A DNA stretch of 64,000 nucleotides from Rhodobacter maris (GCF_900217815.1 NZ_OBMT01000002.1:248001-312000); one strand, 5' to 3'. Positions 1 through 10,058 are shown, numbered from the stretch's first letter. Program-made: numbers and translations. Notes: a model not told the origin generated them from the letters alone.

Positions 1-1208
<1,208 letters not shown>

Positions 1209-1231
1209 GCAAAGCCCTGAATGATCTCAAA

Positions 1232-1256
1232 GGCGGCCCCGGGAGGGCCGCCTTTT
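1232..1256 (+). terminator. Intrinsic terminator after acnA
   Basis: Perfect 8-bp stem GGCGGCCC/GGGCCGCC with a 5-base loop, followed by four T. Confidence 0.85.
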
Positions 1257-1409
1257 GCGTGCAACGCGCTTCAATCTCGACCCGGTTTCAGTGATATTTG
1301 AGCCCGACGCCGCTCCCACCGCCAGTGCCTGCGAAATGAGCCCCCTGAAACGCAGATCTTGACGCGGAACTGCGCCCCCCCATATTTCCTCCATGTTAAG
1401 GAGGATCAC

Positions 1410-1724
1410 ATGACGGATCGTGCGCTCTGGATCGAACAACGGGTCGCCAATGACGGCCCCTCGGCGCTTGTCGCCTATTTGCTGTGGTTCTTCCTCGGCT
1501 TCTTCGGGGTGCACCGCTTTTACCTGGGCCGCTGGATCTCGGGGCTGTTGATGCTGATCCTGTTCGGCATCGGCTCGGCGCTGACCTTCCTGCTTGTGGG
1601 TTATATCCCGCTGGCGCTCGTGGGGCTCTGGTGGGCGCTTGATGCGCTCCTCATTCCCGGCATGATCGCCACCGACCGCGCCTTTTTGCGGATGCGGCTG
1701 ATGCGTGAGAGCGGCGGTTACTGA
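1410..1724 (+). CDS. TM2 domain-containing small membrane protein
   Basis: A 104-residue protein with two hydrophobic helices and the TM2 signature (FFLGFFGVHRFYLGR, residues about 30-45), the motif of small bacterial membrane proteins of unknown biochemical role. The ATG at 1410 is chosen because AAGGAGG lies just upstream with good spacing; the longer in-frame extension has no such site. It converges with mprF and the two stop codons overlap by a few bases. The function is not known; the family is often found as a stand-alone membrane gene. Confidence 0.85.
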   Translation: MTDRALWIEQRVANDGPSALVAYLLWFFLGFFGVHRFYLGRWISGLLMLILFGIGSALTFLLVGYIPLALVGLWWALDALLIPGMIATDRAFLRMRLMRESGGY

Positions 1725-4324
1725 GACTTCCGGCCCAAAAGCCCGCGCGGCCCGCCCGAGATCAGCATCGCCACATCGGCCATCGCCACCATCGGTGAAA
1801 CGCCCACCGGCAGCGCGATGTAGCGCGGCCGCCATTGCGGGTTGAACTTCGCCTTGAAAGCGCGCAGCCCCTCGAAATTATAAAACGCGCCGCCGTGGCG
1901 GAACATCAGCGCGCCGAAATGGTGCCAGAGCCGTTCCGTGCGGCGGGTGGAAAGCCCGGCGAGCGGCGCCATGCCGAGGCTGAATTCCGCGGCCCCCTCG
2001 CGCTGGTAGTGCTCGATCAGTGCAAGGAAGATGAATTCGATCATCCCCGAGGCATCGCCCGGGCGGTAGCGCATCAGATCGACGGCCACTTTCTTGCCCG
2101 CGCCCGGCGCCAGCACCGAGGCGAAGGCGAGCGCAGCCCCACCGCGCCGTGCGACCGCAATCGGGAAGTGGCGCAGGTAATCGGCATCGAACCGGCCCAC
2201 GGAGAAGCGCTTTTCCTGCCCCGCCTTGCTGGCGAGCCACGCCTCCGAGATCGGGCGCAGCTCCTCGATCAGCGCGGCGCTGTGGGGCGGCTGGTGGACC
2301 TCAAGCGCGAGCCCCTCCCGCGCGGCCTTGTTATGCGCCGCGCGCATCGACTTGAAGCGCGCCCCCGAGAGGGTGAAAGTCGAGAGATTGATCACTGCCT
2401 CCTCGCCCACCTTGTGCGCGGCAAGGCCCATCTCGATCATCCGCGGCAATTGCCATTCGGAGATTTCGTAAAACACCGGGCGGCAGTTTGCCTGCTGCGC
2501 GGCCTCGACGAAATCCCAGCCGAGGTCATCAAAATAGCGCATGTCGCCCACCGGATCGCCAAGCGCGATCCAGCTTTTGCGACGGCGTGCAAACATCAGG
2601 AAGGCCGCGCCCTCGCCCGCAAAGCGCAGCTCCTTATCGCCCGAAAGCGCGAGGCAAGCGGTGGGATTGTCTTGCGCGTCGATCACTTCGCGCGCAGTGC
2701 GCAGCGTCTCGGCAGGGGTGCGCGGGCTGCGCCGGCCAAGCGGCTGCAGCGCGAGATATGTGGTGAAGATCAGAAGGATCGCCGAGCCCACAAGCCCCGC
2801 CCGCAGCGAGCGCGGCGTGGTGGCGTTTTGCGCGAAATCGATCCAGAGGCTGTGCGAATAGGGCGTGGCCGCATGGACGAACACGAAAAAGAGCACGACG
2901 GCGATGATGACAGCGGTGACAAGCGCGATCCAGGCCGGGCCGAACACGCCATCGGTGATCTTTGCCTCACGGTAGAACTCGCGCCGGAACGGCCAAAGGA
3001 GCACCGCGCCGCCTGCCAGCACAAGCGCGCTCTCGTAATCGAAATTGTTGAGCAACACGGCAACGATGCCGCCGCCAATTGCGGCAAGCGTGAGCCAGAA
3101 GGCACCCGCGACCCGGCGAATGAGCCCGTGCGAGAGAATGAGCAGCACCGCGCCCGCGACCGAGGAGACGAGCGTGCCGCCCTCCAGCAGGATCGCGCCG
3201 ACGAGGTCATCCTTGTCATGGAGCGTCGGCACCGAGGGCAGGAGCGAGAGCGCGAGGAGATAGGCGCCGAGCCCGAAGGCCCAGGCCCCCGAGAGCCAGG
3301 GCACCATGCCGGCGACAGCGTTGAAGGCGGGGCGCATCGGGTCCGAGATCTCGCCAAAGAGCCGCACCGCCCAGCCGCCCGCGAGCCGCGCCTCGTTGAG
3401 CGAAACGATCACGAAAGCGAGCGCGAAGGGGATGAGGTAATAAATCACCCGGAACATCAAAAGCGCTGCCGCCACCTCGCCCGCCGCCGTTCCGGGCGGC
3501 ATCGCCGCCATCACCACAGTCTCGAACACGCCCACGCCGCCCGGCACATGGCTCATCACGCCGACCATCGTTGCAGTGGCATAGATCGCGAGGAAGGTGA
3601 CGAAATCGGGCGCGCCGGGGGGCAGGAGCACATAGAGCGTGGTCGCCGCCATCGTGCTGTCAAAGAGCGCAACCACCATCTGGCCCGAGAGGATGCGCGG
3701 GCGCGGCATGGCGATCTCGAACTTACCGAGCTTGAGCACCTTGCCGGAGATGCCGAGCGCATAGAGAAGCGCGATCGTCAGTCCACCGCCCGAAAGCGCG
3801 AGGATCCGCACCGTTTGCTCGGAGAGCGGCAGAAGGCTTGCAAGTGCTGCCGGGTGCGCGGCCAGCGCAAACACGCCCACAAGCGAGAGCCCCGTGCCCA
3901 TCGCGAGCGCGATATAGGAGGCGAGCGCCGCCACCTCGAAAGCGTTGAGCCCGAAGGCGGAATAGATCCGGTAGCGCACCGCCCCGCCCGAAAGCACAGA
4001 GATGCCGATGGTATTGCCGAAGGCATAGCCCAAGAAGCCGCCCAGCGCGACAACGCGCAGCGGCAGCTTTTTCTCAAGATATTGCAGCGCCCAGAAGTCA
4101 TAGCCGATCAGCGCGGTGTAGCCGAGCGCGGTGGCGCCGAGCGCGATGGCAAAGATATGGTGCGGCGTGGCCTGGATCTGCGCCACGATCTCGGCGGCAT
4201 CGACATCGCGCAAAAGATGATGCAGCGCCCAGATGCCGAGACCAAAGAGCGAAAAGCCCAGAACCACCGGGCCCAGATGGCGCAGCTTGCCCGGGCTCGC
4301 GGCACCGGCCTCGCGCTTGCTCAT
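1718..4324 (-). CDS. mprF: Phosphatidylglycerol lysyltransferase/flippase MprF-type protein
   Basis: A large membrane protein of 868 residues with the two-part MprF layout: an N-terminal integral membrane domain of about 14 hydrophobic segments (residues ~15-520) and a C-terminal cytosolic DUF2156 aminoacyltransferase domain (~530-840, with LALSGDKELRFAGEGAAFL and ALGDPVGD). The family transfers lysine or another amino acid from tRNA to phosphatidylglycerol and flips the product outward, lowering the negative surface charge and raising resistance to cationic peptides. The ATG at 4324 is preferred over a GTG two codons upstream because GGGAG sits seven bases before it. The amino acid actually transferred cannot be told from sequence. 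Confidence 0.88.
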   Translation of the reverse strand: MSKREAGAASPGKLRHLGPVVLGFSLFGLGIWALHHLLRDVDAAEIVAQIQATPHHIFAIALGATALGYTALIGYDFWALQYLEKKLPLRVVALGGFLGYAFGNTIGISVLSGGAVRYRIYSAFGLNAFEVAALASYIALAMGTGLSLVGVFALAAHPAALASLLPLSEQTVRILALSGGGLTIALLYALGISGKVLKLGKFEIAMPRPRILSGQMVVALFDSTMAATTLYVLLPPGAPDFVTFLAIYATATMVGVMSHVPGGVGVFETVVMAAMPPGTAAGEVAAALLMFRVIYYLIPFALAFVIVSLNEARLAGGWAVRLFGEISDPMRPAFNAVAGMVPWLSGAWAFGLGAYLLALSLLPSVPTLHDKDDLVGAILLEGGTLVSSVAGAVLLILSHGLIRRVAGAFWLTLAAIGGGIVAVLLNNFDYESALVLAGGAVLLWPFRREFYREAKITDGVFGPAWIALVTAVIIAVVLFFVFVHAATPYSHSLWIDFAQNATTPRSLRAGLVGSAILLIFTTYLALQPLGRRSPRTPAETLRTAREVIDAQDNPTACLALSGDKELRFAGEGAAFLMFARRRKSWIALGDPVGDMRYFDDLGWDFVEAAQQANCRPVFYEISEWQLPRMIEMGLAAHKVGEEAVINLSTFTLSGARFKSMRAAHNKAAREGLALEVHQPPHSAALIEELRPISEAWLASKAGQEKRFSVGRFDADYLRHFPIAVARRGGAALAFASVLAPGAGKKVAVDLMRYRPGDASGMIEFIFLALIEHYQREGAAEFSLGMAPLAGLSTRRTERLWHHFGALMFRHGGAFYNFEGLRAFKAKFNPQWRPRYIALPVGVSPMVAMADVAMLISGGPRGLLGRKSQ

Positions 4325-4441
4325 CCACACTCTCCCTGCATTCCGTCGGCTCCGCCTCTGAGATACCGATTTTGCGGGCGGTTACAAGCTTCGCGCCCGG
4401 CTGAACGGCGGCGCGGGCCACATTTGGCGCTGCAGCATGGG

Positions 4442-4553
4442 GCCGCAGGCAGGGGCGGGAAACACTGCACCCCCGGAGCTATCGAGGGGCGCGGGCTCAG
4501 TCGCCATCCCGCGGCTCGACCGGAGGGCTCCGGGGGTGCCTCTGCCGGGCGGC
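4442..4553. other. Long imperfect inverted repeat, possible structured RNA
   Basis: A roughly 110-base segment folds on itself in layers: GCACCCCCGGAGC (4467-4479) pairs perfectly with 4527-4539; inside it TCGAG/CTCGA (4482-4486, 4515-4519) and CGCGGG/CCCGCG (4490-4495, 4508-4513); outside it GGCAGGGGC (4448-4456) pairs with GCCTCTGCC (4538-4546) and GCCGC with GCGGC. There is no T tract on either strand. It lies between the mprF start and the 3' end of the next minus-strand gene, so it may terminate that gene or be an RNA gene. I recognise no known RNA family in it. Confidence 0.5.
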
Positions 4554-4566
4554 AAAGAGCGGTGTC

Positions 4567-4995
4567 TCAGGGGCGCTTATAGCGCGAGATCATTTCATAA
4601 TCCTTGTGCGGTCCGGATACACGCCAAGTGGCGCTCCAATCCGGCCAGCAAGAAAAGTCGTAGTCCACCCGGTAGTCGTCGGGGTCGCACCAATGGGCTG
4701 CCGTTGCCTGCCCCGCGGGCGCGAAAGCATGAAACGGCCGACCATCTTCGAAGAAAACCTCGATCCGGGGCGGCACGGGACGCCAGAGATACGTGCGCGT
4801 CGCCAGAACCGGGGTCTCTTCTCCCAGTCTCAGATAGCCATTCTCGACCCAATTCCAAGTCCCCGGCGGGGCGCTTTTCGCATCACGGCGCAATTCTGCC
4901 GTGCCGGTGAAATGGCCCGGCTGGCCGCCGAAGCGGTCCTCGATCCACCGCTCCATCTGCCAGAGCCCCTCGAAATCGGTGATTGCCCGCGTCAT
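4567..4995 (-). CDS. Small conserved protein, DUF6314-like
   Basis: A 142-residue soluble protein rich in Trp and Tyr, starting MTRAITDFEGLWQMERWIED, with no signal peptide or membrane segment. The pattern of an N-terminal 'L-G-x-W-x-x-x-R-x-I' type strand followed by many aromatic beta strands resembles DUF6314, small lipocalin-like proteins of alphaproteobacteria; this assignment is from memory of the family and is tentative. The ATG at 4995 has GGGAGAGG six bases upstream, whereas the longer frame has no ribosome site. It is divergent from purB with about 85 bases between the starts. Confidence 0.6.
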   Translation of the reverse strand: MTRAITDFEGLWQMERWIEDRFGGQPGHFTGTAELRRDAKSAPPGTWNWVENGYLRLGEETPVLATRTYLWRPVPPRIEVFFEDGRPFHAFAPAGQATAAHWCDPDDYRVDYDFSCWPDWSATWRVSGPHKDYEMISRYKRP

Positions 4996-5081
4996 TGCCG
5001 CCTCTCCCTGCCAGATCGCTTGCCCCGCAAGCCCTGCCAGTCTATCAACCGCCAACCCCGCCACAAGCAAGAGGCCTGCCC

Positions 5082-6386
5082 ATGATCCCGCGCTATGCCC
5101 GCAAAGAGATGGTCGACATCTGGGAACCCGCGACCAAGTTCAAGATCTGGTATGAGATCGAAGCCCATGCCTGCGATGCGCAGGCCGCGCTCGGCGTGAT
5201 CCCGAAGGCCAATGCCGAGGCCGTCTGGAAGGCGAAGGATGTGAACTTCGACGTGGCGCGGATCGACGAGATCGAGGCCGTCACCAAACATGACGTGATC
5301 GCTTTTCTCACCCATCTGGCCGAGCATATCGGCTCGGAAGATGCGCGCTTTGTCCACCAGGGCATGACCTCCTCGGATGTGCTCGACACCACGCTCAATA
5401 TCCAGCTCGTGCGCGCCGCCGATATTCTTTTGAAAGACATGGACCGGGTGCTTGCCGCGCTGAAAAAGCGCGCCCATGAGCATAAGGACACGGTGCGGAT
5501 CGGGCGCAGCCACGGCATCCATGCCGAACCGACGACGATGGGCCTCACCTTCGCGCGGTTCTATGCCGAGATGGACCGCAACCGCGCAAGGCTCGTGAAT
5601 GCGCGCGCCGAAATCGCCACCGGCGCCATTTCCGGCGCGGTGGGCACCTTCGCCAATATCGACCCGGCGGTGGAAGAGCATGTCTGCGCCGCGCTCGGCC
5701 TCAAACCCGAGCCGATCTCGACGCAGGTGATCCCGCGCGACCGCCATGCGATGTTCTTTGCTACGCTCGGCGTGATCGCCTCCTCGATCGAGAACTGCGC
5801 CCTCGAGATCCGCCACATGCAACGCACCGAGGTGCTGGAGGCGGAAGAGTTCTTCTCCAAGGGGCAGAAGGGCTCCTCGGCGATGCCGCACAAGCGCAAC
5901 CCCGTGCTCACCGAAAACCTCACCGGGCTCGCGCGGCTGGTGCGCATGTGCGTCGTGCCGGCGATGGAGAATGTGGCGCTCTGGCATGAACGCGACATCT
6001 CGCACAGCTCGGTCGAACGTGGCATCGCCCCCGATGCGACGATCACCCTCGATTTCGCCCTCAACCGGCTTGCGGGCGTGGTCGAGAACCTCGTGATCTA
6101 CCCCGAGAACATGCTCAAAAACATGAACAAGTTCAAAGGACTGGTGATGAGCCAGCGGGTGCTTCTGGCGCTGACGCAAGCGGGTGTCAGCCGCGAGGAC
6201 GCGTATCGCCTCGTGCAGCGCAACGCGATGAAAGTCTGGGAGAAGGGCGCCGATTTCAAGACCGAGCTTCTGGCCGACCCGGAAGTGACCGCAGCGCTCT
6301 CGCCCACCGAGATCGAGGAGAAATTCGACCTCGGCTATCACACCAAGCATGTCGACACGATCTTCAAGCGCGTCTTCGGCGCCTGA
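5082..6386 (+). CDS. purB: Adenylosuccinate lyase
   Basis: Catalyses two fumarate-releasing steps of purine synthesis (SAICAR to AICAR, and adenylosuccinate to AMP). The 434-residue length is normal. The superfamily signature SSAMPHKRNP is at residues 265-274, with the catalytic-histidine region GRSHGIHAEPTTMG near 141-154 and HQGMTSSDV near 92-100. The ATG at 5082 is preceded by AAGAGG. It is a single gene here, not linked to other pur genes. Confidence 0.96.
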   Translation: MIPRYARKEMVDIWEPATKFKIWYEIEAHACDAQAALGVIPKANAEAVWKAKDVNFDVARIDEIEAVTKHDVIAFLTHLAEHIGSEDARFVHQGMTSSDVLDTTLNIQLVRAADILLKDMDRVLAALKKRAHEHKDTVRIGRSHGIHAEPTTMGLTFARFYAEMDRNRARLVNARAEIATGAISGAVGTFANIDPAVEEHVCAALGLKPEPISTQVIPRDRHAMFFATLGVIASSIENCALEIRHMQRTEVLEAEEFFSKGQKGSSAMPHKRNPVLTENLTGLARLVRMCVVPAMENVALWHERDISHSSVERGIAPDATITLDFALNRLAGVVENLVIYPENMLKNMNKFKGLVMSQRVLLALTQAGVSREDAYRLVQRNAMKVWEKGADFKTELLADPEVTAALSPTEIEEKFDLGYHTKHVDTIFKRVFGA

Positions 6387-6487
6387 AGCCCCCGCGCCGG
6401 GGCGAAATTCGCGCACGCCCCGGCGCTGCTAACCCGCGCTTAACCGCGCCCTGCGAAGCTTGGGGCGAACAGGTTTCGGAGTCGCGC

Positions 6488-7543
6488 GTGAACGCCATTA
6501 CCCCCAGATCCGCCCTCGGCGCGATGGCCCGGCCGGGCCATGCCCGCCCTTTCCTGACGCGCCGTCAGAAGGCCGCCGTGGTGGTGCAACTGCTTTCCTC
6601 CGCCGGGGTGAAACTGCCGCTCGGCGAGCTTTCCGACGATCAGCAAACCGCGCTGGCCGAGACTATCGCGCATCTGCGGTTGATCGACCGCGAGACCATG
6701 GTAGGCGTGGTCAATGAATTCTGCACCGAGCTTGAAGCGGTGGGCATCGCTTTCCCGGGCGGGCTCGACGGCGCGCTCAAACTGCTCGACGGCCAGCTCT
6801 CCGCCTCCGCCGCCACCCGGATCCGGCGCATGGCCTCGGGCACCTCGCGCGCCGATCCCTGGGAACGGATCACCGGGCTCTCGGGCGAGCTTCTGCTGCC
6901 GGTGCTGCTTGAGGAAAGCGTCGAGGTCGGCGCGGTGATGCTTTCCAAGCTTTCGGTTGCACGCTCGGCCGAGCTGCTCTCCAAAGTGCCGCAGGAAAAG
7001 GCGCGCAAGCTCGCCTATGCGGTCTCGCTCACCGGCAATGTGGCACCCGAAACCGTGCAGCGGATCGGCACCGCCCTTGCCGACCAGCTCGATGCGCAAC
7101 CTGCCAAGGCCTTCGACACCGGGCCTGTCGAGCGGGTCGGCGCAATCCTCAACTTCTCGACGGCTGCCACGCGCGACGACGTGCTCAAGGGCCTCGATGA
7201 GGAAGACAAGGTCTTTGCCGATCAGGTACGCAAGGCGATCTTCACCTTCACCAACATTCCCGCCCGGATCGAGCCGCGTGATCTGCCAAAGATCATGCGC
7301 GAGGTCGAACAGAGCCGACTCATTCTGGCACTGGCCGGAGCCAAGGGCGACAATGCGAAGGCGGCGGAATTCATCCTCGCGAACATGTCGCAGCGCATGG
7401 CGCAGAACCTGCGCGACGAGATGGCGAACCTGAAAAAGCCGAAGGAAAAGGACGTGGAGGAGGCGATGAACGAGATCGTCGCCGCGATCCGAGAACTCGA
7501 ATCGCGGGGCGAGTTGTTCCTCGTCGCGGAAGAGACCGAATAA
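6488..7543 (+). CDS. fliG: Flagellar motor switch protein FliG
   Basis: A 351-residue protein matching FliG throughout: the N-terminal FliF-binding domain (RRQKAAVVVQLL), the middle domain, and the C-terminal torque-generating domain with FADQVRKAIFTFTNIP and NMSQRMAQNLRDEMANL. FliG couples the MotAB stator to the rotor at the cytoplasmic face of the basal body. The start is GTG with GGAG upstream. No other flagellar gene is in the window, so this copy sits outside any flagellar cluster visible here; the downstream neighbour is a small unrelated membrane gene. Confidence 0.9.
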   Translation: MNAITPRSALGAMARPGHARPFLTRRQKAAVVVQLLSSAGVKLPLGELSDDQQTALAETIAHLRLIDRETMVGVVNEFCTELEAVGIAFPGGLDGALKLLDGQLSASAATRIRRMASGTSRADPWERITGLSGELLLPVLLEESVEVGAVMLSKLSVARSAELLSKVPQEKARKLAYAVSLTGNVAPETVQRIGTALADQLDAQPAKAFDTGPVERVGAILNFSTAATRDDVLKGLDEEDKVFADQVRKAIFTFTNIPARIEPRDLPKIMREVEQSRLILALAGAKGDNAKAAEFILANMSQRMAQNLRDEMANLKKPKEKDVEEAMNEIVAAIRELESRGELFLVAEETE

Positions 7544-7631
7544 CCGCCCCGGGCGCGCACTTTTCCACTCCCGCGCGCTCGTCTAGGGTGCGCGGCAAGG
7601 CAGAGTGGCGCGGCGCGCCCAGGAGGGGCGG

Positions 7632-7775
7632 ATGACCGATACCATCGCAATCTGGATCGCCACGATCGTCGTGCTGTTCTTCGGCATCGACGCCCTCTTC
7701 TTCGACGGTTTCTCGGCCGTGTTTCTTGCCCGGAAAATGCTCCTGCTCATCGAATGGGTGGCGTTCTGGCGTTGA
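7632..7775 (+). CDS. 47-residue single-pass membrane protein upstream of gap
   Basis: The short open frame starts at an ATG behind a near-perfect AGGAGG (7621-7626) and encodes 47 residues: a hydrophobic helix IAIWIATIVVLFFGIDALFF, a polar turn, then LARKMLLLIEWVAFWR. The strong ribosome site and coherent membrane topology argue that it is a real gene. It lies 110 bases before gap on the same strand and 88 bases after fliG. I recall similar short ORFs beside GAPDH genes in Rhodobacterales, but the function is unknown. Confidence 0.65.
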   Translation: MTDTIAIWIATIVVLFFGIDALFFDGFSAVFLARKMLLLIEWVAFWR

Positions 7776-7885
7776 AGGGCCTGTCTGCCTCTGCAAAGGC
7801 ATGTCCCTGCACAGTCTGGTGTTGACCTTTGGCGCGTCTTGGCGAAGGGTGCGGCGACCCTCGGACAAGGCCAAAGGAGGCGAGA

Positions 7886-8887
7886 ATGGCAGTCAAGGTA
7901 GCGATCAACGGTTTCGGACGGATCGGCCGCAACGTGTTGCGTGCGATCATCGAATCGGGGCGGACCGACATCGAAGTGGTGGCGATCAACGATCTGGGCC
8001 CGGTGGAAACCAACGCCCACCTGCTGCGCTTCGACAGCGTTCATGGCCGTTTCCCCGCCACTGTGACCACCGGCGAAGACTGGATCGACGTGGGCCGTGG
8101 CCCGATGAAAGTGACCGCGATCCGCAACCCGGCGGAGCTGCCCTGGGGGGATGTCGACGTTGCGCTTGAATGCACCGGCATCTTCACCACCAAGGAGAAA
8201 GCCTCCGCGCATCTGCAAAACGGCTCGAAGCGCGTGCTCGTCTCGGCGCCCTGCGACGGCGCGGACAAGACCATCGTCTTCGGTGTGAACGACGCCGTGC
8301 TGACGAAGGACGATCTCGTCGTCTCGAACGCGTCCTGCACCACCAACTGCCTCTCGCCCGTCGCGAAAGTCCTCAACGATGCGATCGGCATCGAGAAGGG
8401 CTTCATGACGACGATCCACAGCTACACGGGCGACCAGCCGACGCTCGACACGATGCACAAGGATCTCTACCGCGCCCGCGCCGCGGCGCTGAGCATGATC
8501 CCGACCTCGACCGGGGCGGCGAAAGCCGTGGGCCTCGTGCTGCCGGAACTCAAGGGCAAGCTCGACGGCGTCGCGATCCGCGTGCCGACGCCGAACGTTT
8601 CGGTCGTTGACCTCGTGTTTGAAGCCAAGCGCGCCACCACGGTGGACGAGGTGAACGCCGCGATCGAAGCCGCCGCCGATGGCCCGCTCAAAGGCGTGCT
8701 GGGCTATACCAAGCTCAAGAATGTCTCGTCGGACTTCAACCACGACCCGCATTCCTCGGTCTTCCACATGGATCAGACCAAGGTGATGGACGGCACGATG
8801 GTGCGGATCCTGACCTGGTATGACAACGAATGGGGCTTCTCCAACCGCATGGGCGACACCGCCGTGGCGATGGGCAAGCTCATCTGA
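7886..8887 (+). CDS. gap: Glyceraldehyde-3-phosphate dehydrogenase, type I
   Basis: Interconverts glyceraldehyde-3-phosphate and 1,3-bisphosphoglycerate in glycolysis, gluconeogenesis and the Calvin cycle. The 333-residue protein has the Rossmann motif INGFGRIGR at residues 7-15, and [11 protein letters not shown] with catalytic Cys151. The ATG at 7886 follows AAAGGAGG. It is a single transcription unit ended by a strong terminator. tpiA and the zwf-pgl-pgi operon elsewhere in the window belong to the same carbon pathways. Confidence 0.96.
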   Translation: MAVKVAINGFGRIGRNVLRAIIESGRTDIEVVAINDLGPVETNAHLLRFDSVHGRFPATVTTGEDWIDVGRGPMKVTAIRNPAELPWGDVDVALECTGIFTTKEKASAHLQNGSKRVLVSAPCDGADKTIVFGVNDAVLTKDDLVVSNASCTTNCLSPVAKVLNDAIGIEKGFMTTIHSYTGDQPTLDTMHKDLYRARAAALSMIPTSTGAAKAVGLVLPELKGKLDGVAIRVPTPNVSVVDLVFEAKRATTVDEVNAAIEAAADGPLKGVLGYTKLKNVSSDFNHDPHSSVFHMDQTKVMDGTMVRILTWYDNEWGFSNRMGDTAVAMGKLI

Positions 8888-8916
8888 GCCGGTCTTGACC
8901 GATGCGACCAAAGATC

Positions 8917-8943
8917 GGGGCGCGCCAGCGGGCGCGCCCCTTT
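8917..8943 (+). terminator. Intrinsic terminator after gap
   Basis: Perfect 10-bp stem GGGGCGCGCC/GGCGCGCCCC with a 4-base loop, followed by TTT. Confidence 0.85.
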
Positions 8944-8991
8944 CCGTTGCAGCCTTGCAACCGGCGCAACGCCGCCTTGCCGGATCCGGAC

Positions 8992-9047
8992 TTGCTGAAA
9001 AAGGCATAAAATCGCATGATCCGGTTAGAAAAAATGACCACATAAGG
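8992..9047 (+). promoter_or_regulatory. Candidate promoter(s) of the 9.1-kb anti-SD sRNA
   Basis: Two overlapping options are visible. A sigma-70 type pair is TTGCTG (8992-8997), 17-base spacer, CATGAT (9015-9020). A sigma-E (RpoE) like pair is TGATCC (9017-9022) and TAAGG (9043-9047), resembling the TGATCC/TAAGA elements of R. sphaeroides RpoE promoters but with a 20-base spacer, which is long. I cannot decide between them from sequence. Confidence 0.4.
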
Positions 9048-9052
9048 CGAAA

Positions 9053-9209
9053 CGAAGACTATCCCTCGCGCGCCTCAAGCGGGTCCGGCACTCCTCCTCC
9101 CCAGCCGGACCCGCCCCTCCTCCTCCGGGGCGTGCTTAGCTCGGCCTTTGGCCAAACTCTCTCCCACGACTGCGTCCAGAGCGGACAGGGGCCTTCGGGC
9201 CCCTTTTTC
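9053..9209 (+). ncRNA. Two-hairpin anti-Shine-Dalgarno ('cuckoo'-type) sRNA
   Basis: The interval between gap and the next gene holds two adjacent hairpins with pyrimidine loops. Stem GGGTCCGGC/GCCGGACCC (9081-9089, 9104-9112) carries loop ACTCCTCCTCCCCA; stem GCCCC/GGGGC (9113-9117, 9127-9131) carries loop TCCTCCTCC. About 55 bases later an intrinsic terminator closes the unit. The loops contain the CCUCC core of the 16S rRNA 3' end, so they could pair with ribosome-binding sites. The loop and stem pattern matches the CcsR/cuckoo RNAs of R. sphaeroides and the array at 26.05 kb in this window. The 5' end is inferred from the RpoE-like promoter and may be near 9027 if the sigma-70 option is right. 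No credible ORF occupies the interval. Confidence 0.75.
9188..9208 (+). terminator. Intrinsic terminator of the 9.1-kb sRNA
   Basis: Stem GGGGCC/GGCCCC with loop TTCG and five T. There is no gene between the gap terminator and this one, which by itself implies a separate transcript. Confidence 0.85.
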
Positions 9210-9328
9210 TTGTCGATTCGGCACATTTGGTGAGCGTTCTGGCGCGGATGTGAGCGGGCCGGGCGTGGCGCCGCGAGCCGAGCAATGCTAGCATGAGCAA
9301 AACCCTGAAATCGTGAGGAAAGACCGAC

Positions 9329-9955
9329 GTGCTAGCCCCCGCCCAGATCTTGCAGGAATTTGTCACGCTCTGGGTGGTGATCGATCCGATCGGCACTTTG
9401 CCGGTGTTTCTCGCCGTCACCACCGGGCTGAGCGCGGCGCAACGCCGCGCGGTGGCGACACGCGCGGTGGCGGTCGCCTTTGGCGTGCTCGTGCTCTTCC
9501 TGCTCGCCGGGCAGATGGTGCTTGAGGCGCTCGGTCTTGCGCTGCCCTCGTTCCAGATCGCGGGCGGCATCATCCTGTTTCTCTTCGCGCTGACGATGAT
9601 TTTCGGCCATTCAAAACCCGAGGAAGAAATCGCCGCGGCCGAACGGGTGAGCCGCACCTCCGTCTTTCCGGTCGCAATTCCCTCGATCGCCTCGCCCGGA
9701 GCAATGCTGGCAGTTGTGGTGCTTACCGACAATGACCGCTTTTCGCTCGCCCATCAGGCGATGACGGGGGCGTTGATGGGGGTGGTGCTTCTGTGCACGC
9801 TGGTGATTCTGCTCGCCGCCGCACCGTTGCACCGGGTGCTCGGCGCCACGGGTGAGGCCGTGATCAGCCGGGTGATGGGGATGATCCTTGCCGCCGTCGC
9901 GGTCGATGCGGTGCTGCGCGGGCTCGTCACGCTGGGGGCACTCGCGCCGTTCTGA
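9329..9955 (+). CDS. MarC family (UPF0056) integral membrane protein
   Basis: A 208-residue protein with about six membrane segments. The N terminus (LQEFVTLWVVIDPIGTLPVF) is the conserved opening of the MarC/UPF0056 family, whose transport substrate is not established; the historical link to antibiotic resistance was not upheld. The start is GTG at 9329 with GAGGAAAG upstream. It is a single gene between the sRNA terminator and the Fe-S assembly gene. Confidence 0.85.
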   Translation: MLAPAQILQEFVTLWVVIDPIGTLPVFLAVTTGLSAAQRRAVATRAVAVAFGVLVLFLLAGQMVLEALGLALPSFQIAGGIILFLFALTMIFGHSKPEEEIAAAERVSRTSVFPVAIPSIASPGAMLAVVVLTDNDRFSLAHQAMTGALMGVVLLCTLVILLAAAPLHRVLGATGEAVISRVMGMILAAVAVDAVLRGLVTLGALAPF

Positions 9956-10058
9956 TCTGCGCGGACAGGGGCTTTGGCACCCTCGGGTTGGCACGCGTTG
10001 CGATGCCGGCGCATCGTTTCATTTCCCGGGCTTTACCTCGCGCACAGATACCTTATAT

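Noticed and set aside
1835-4582. 915-codon open frame opposite mprF
   Set aside because: Product is Arg/His/Glu-rich with no fold-like pattern; mprF on the other strand is a recognised protein.
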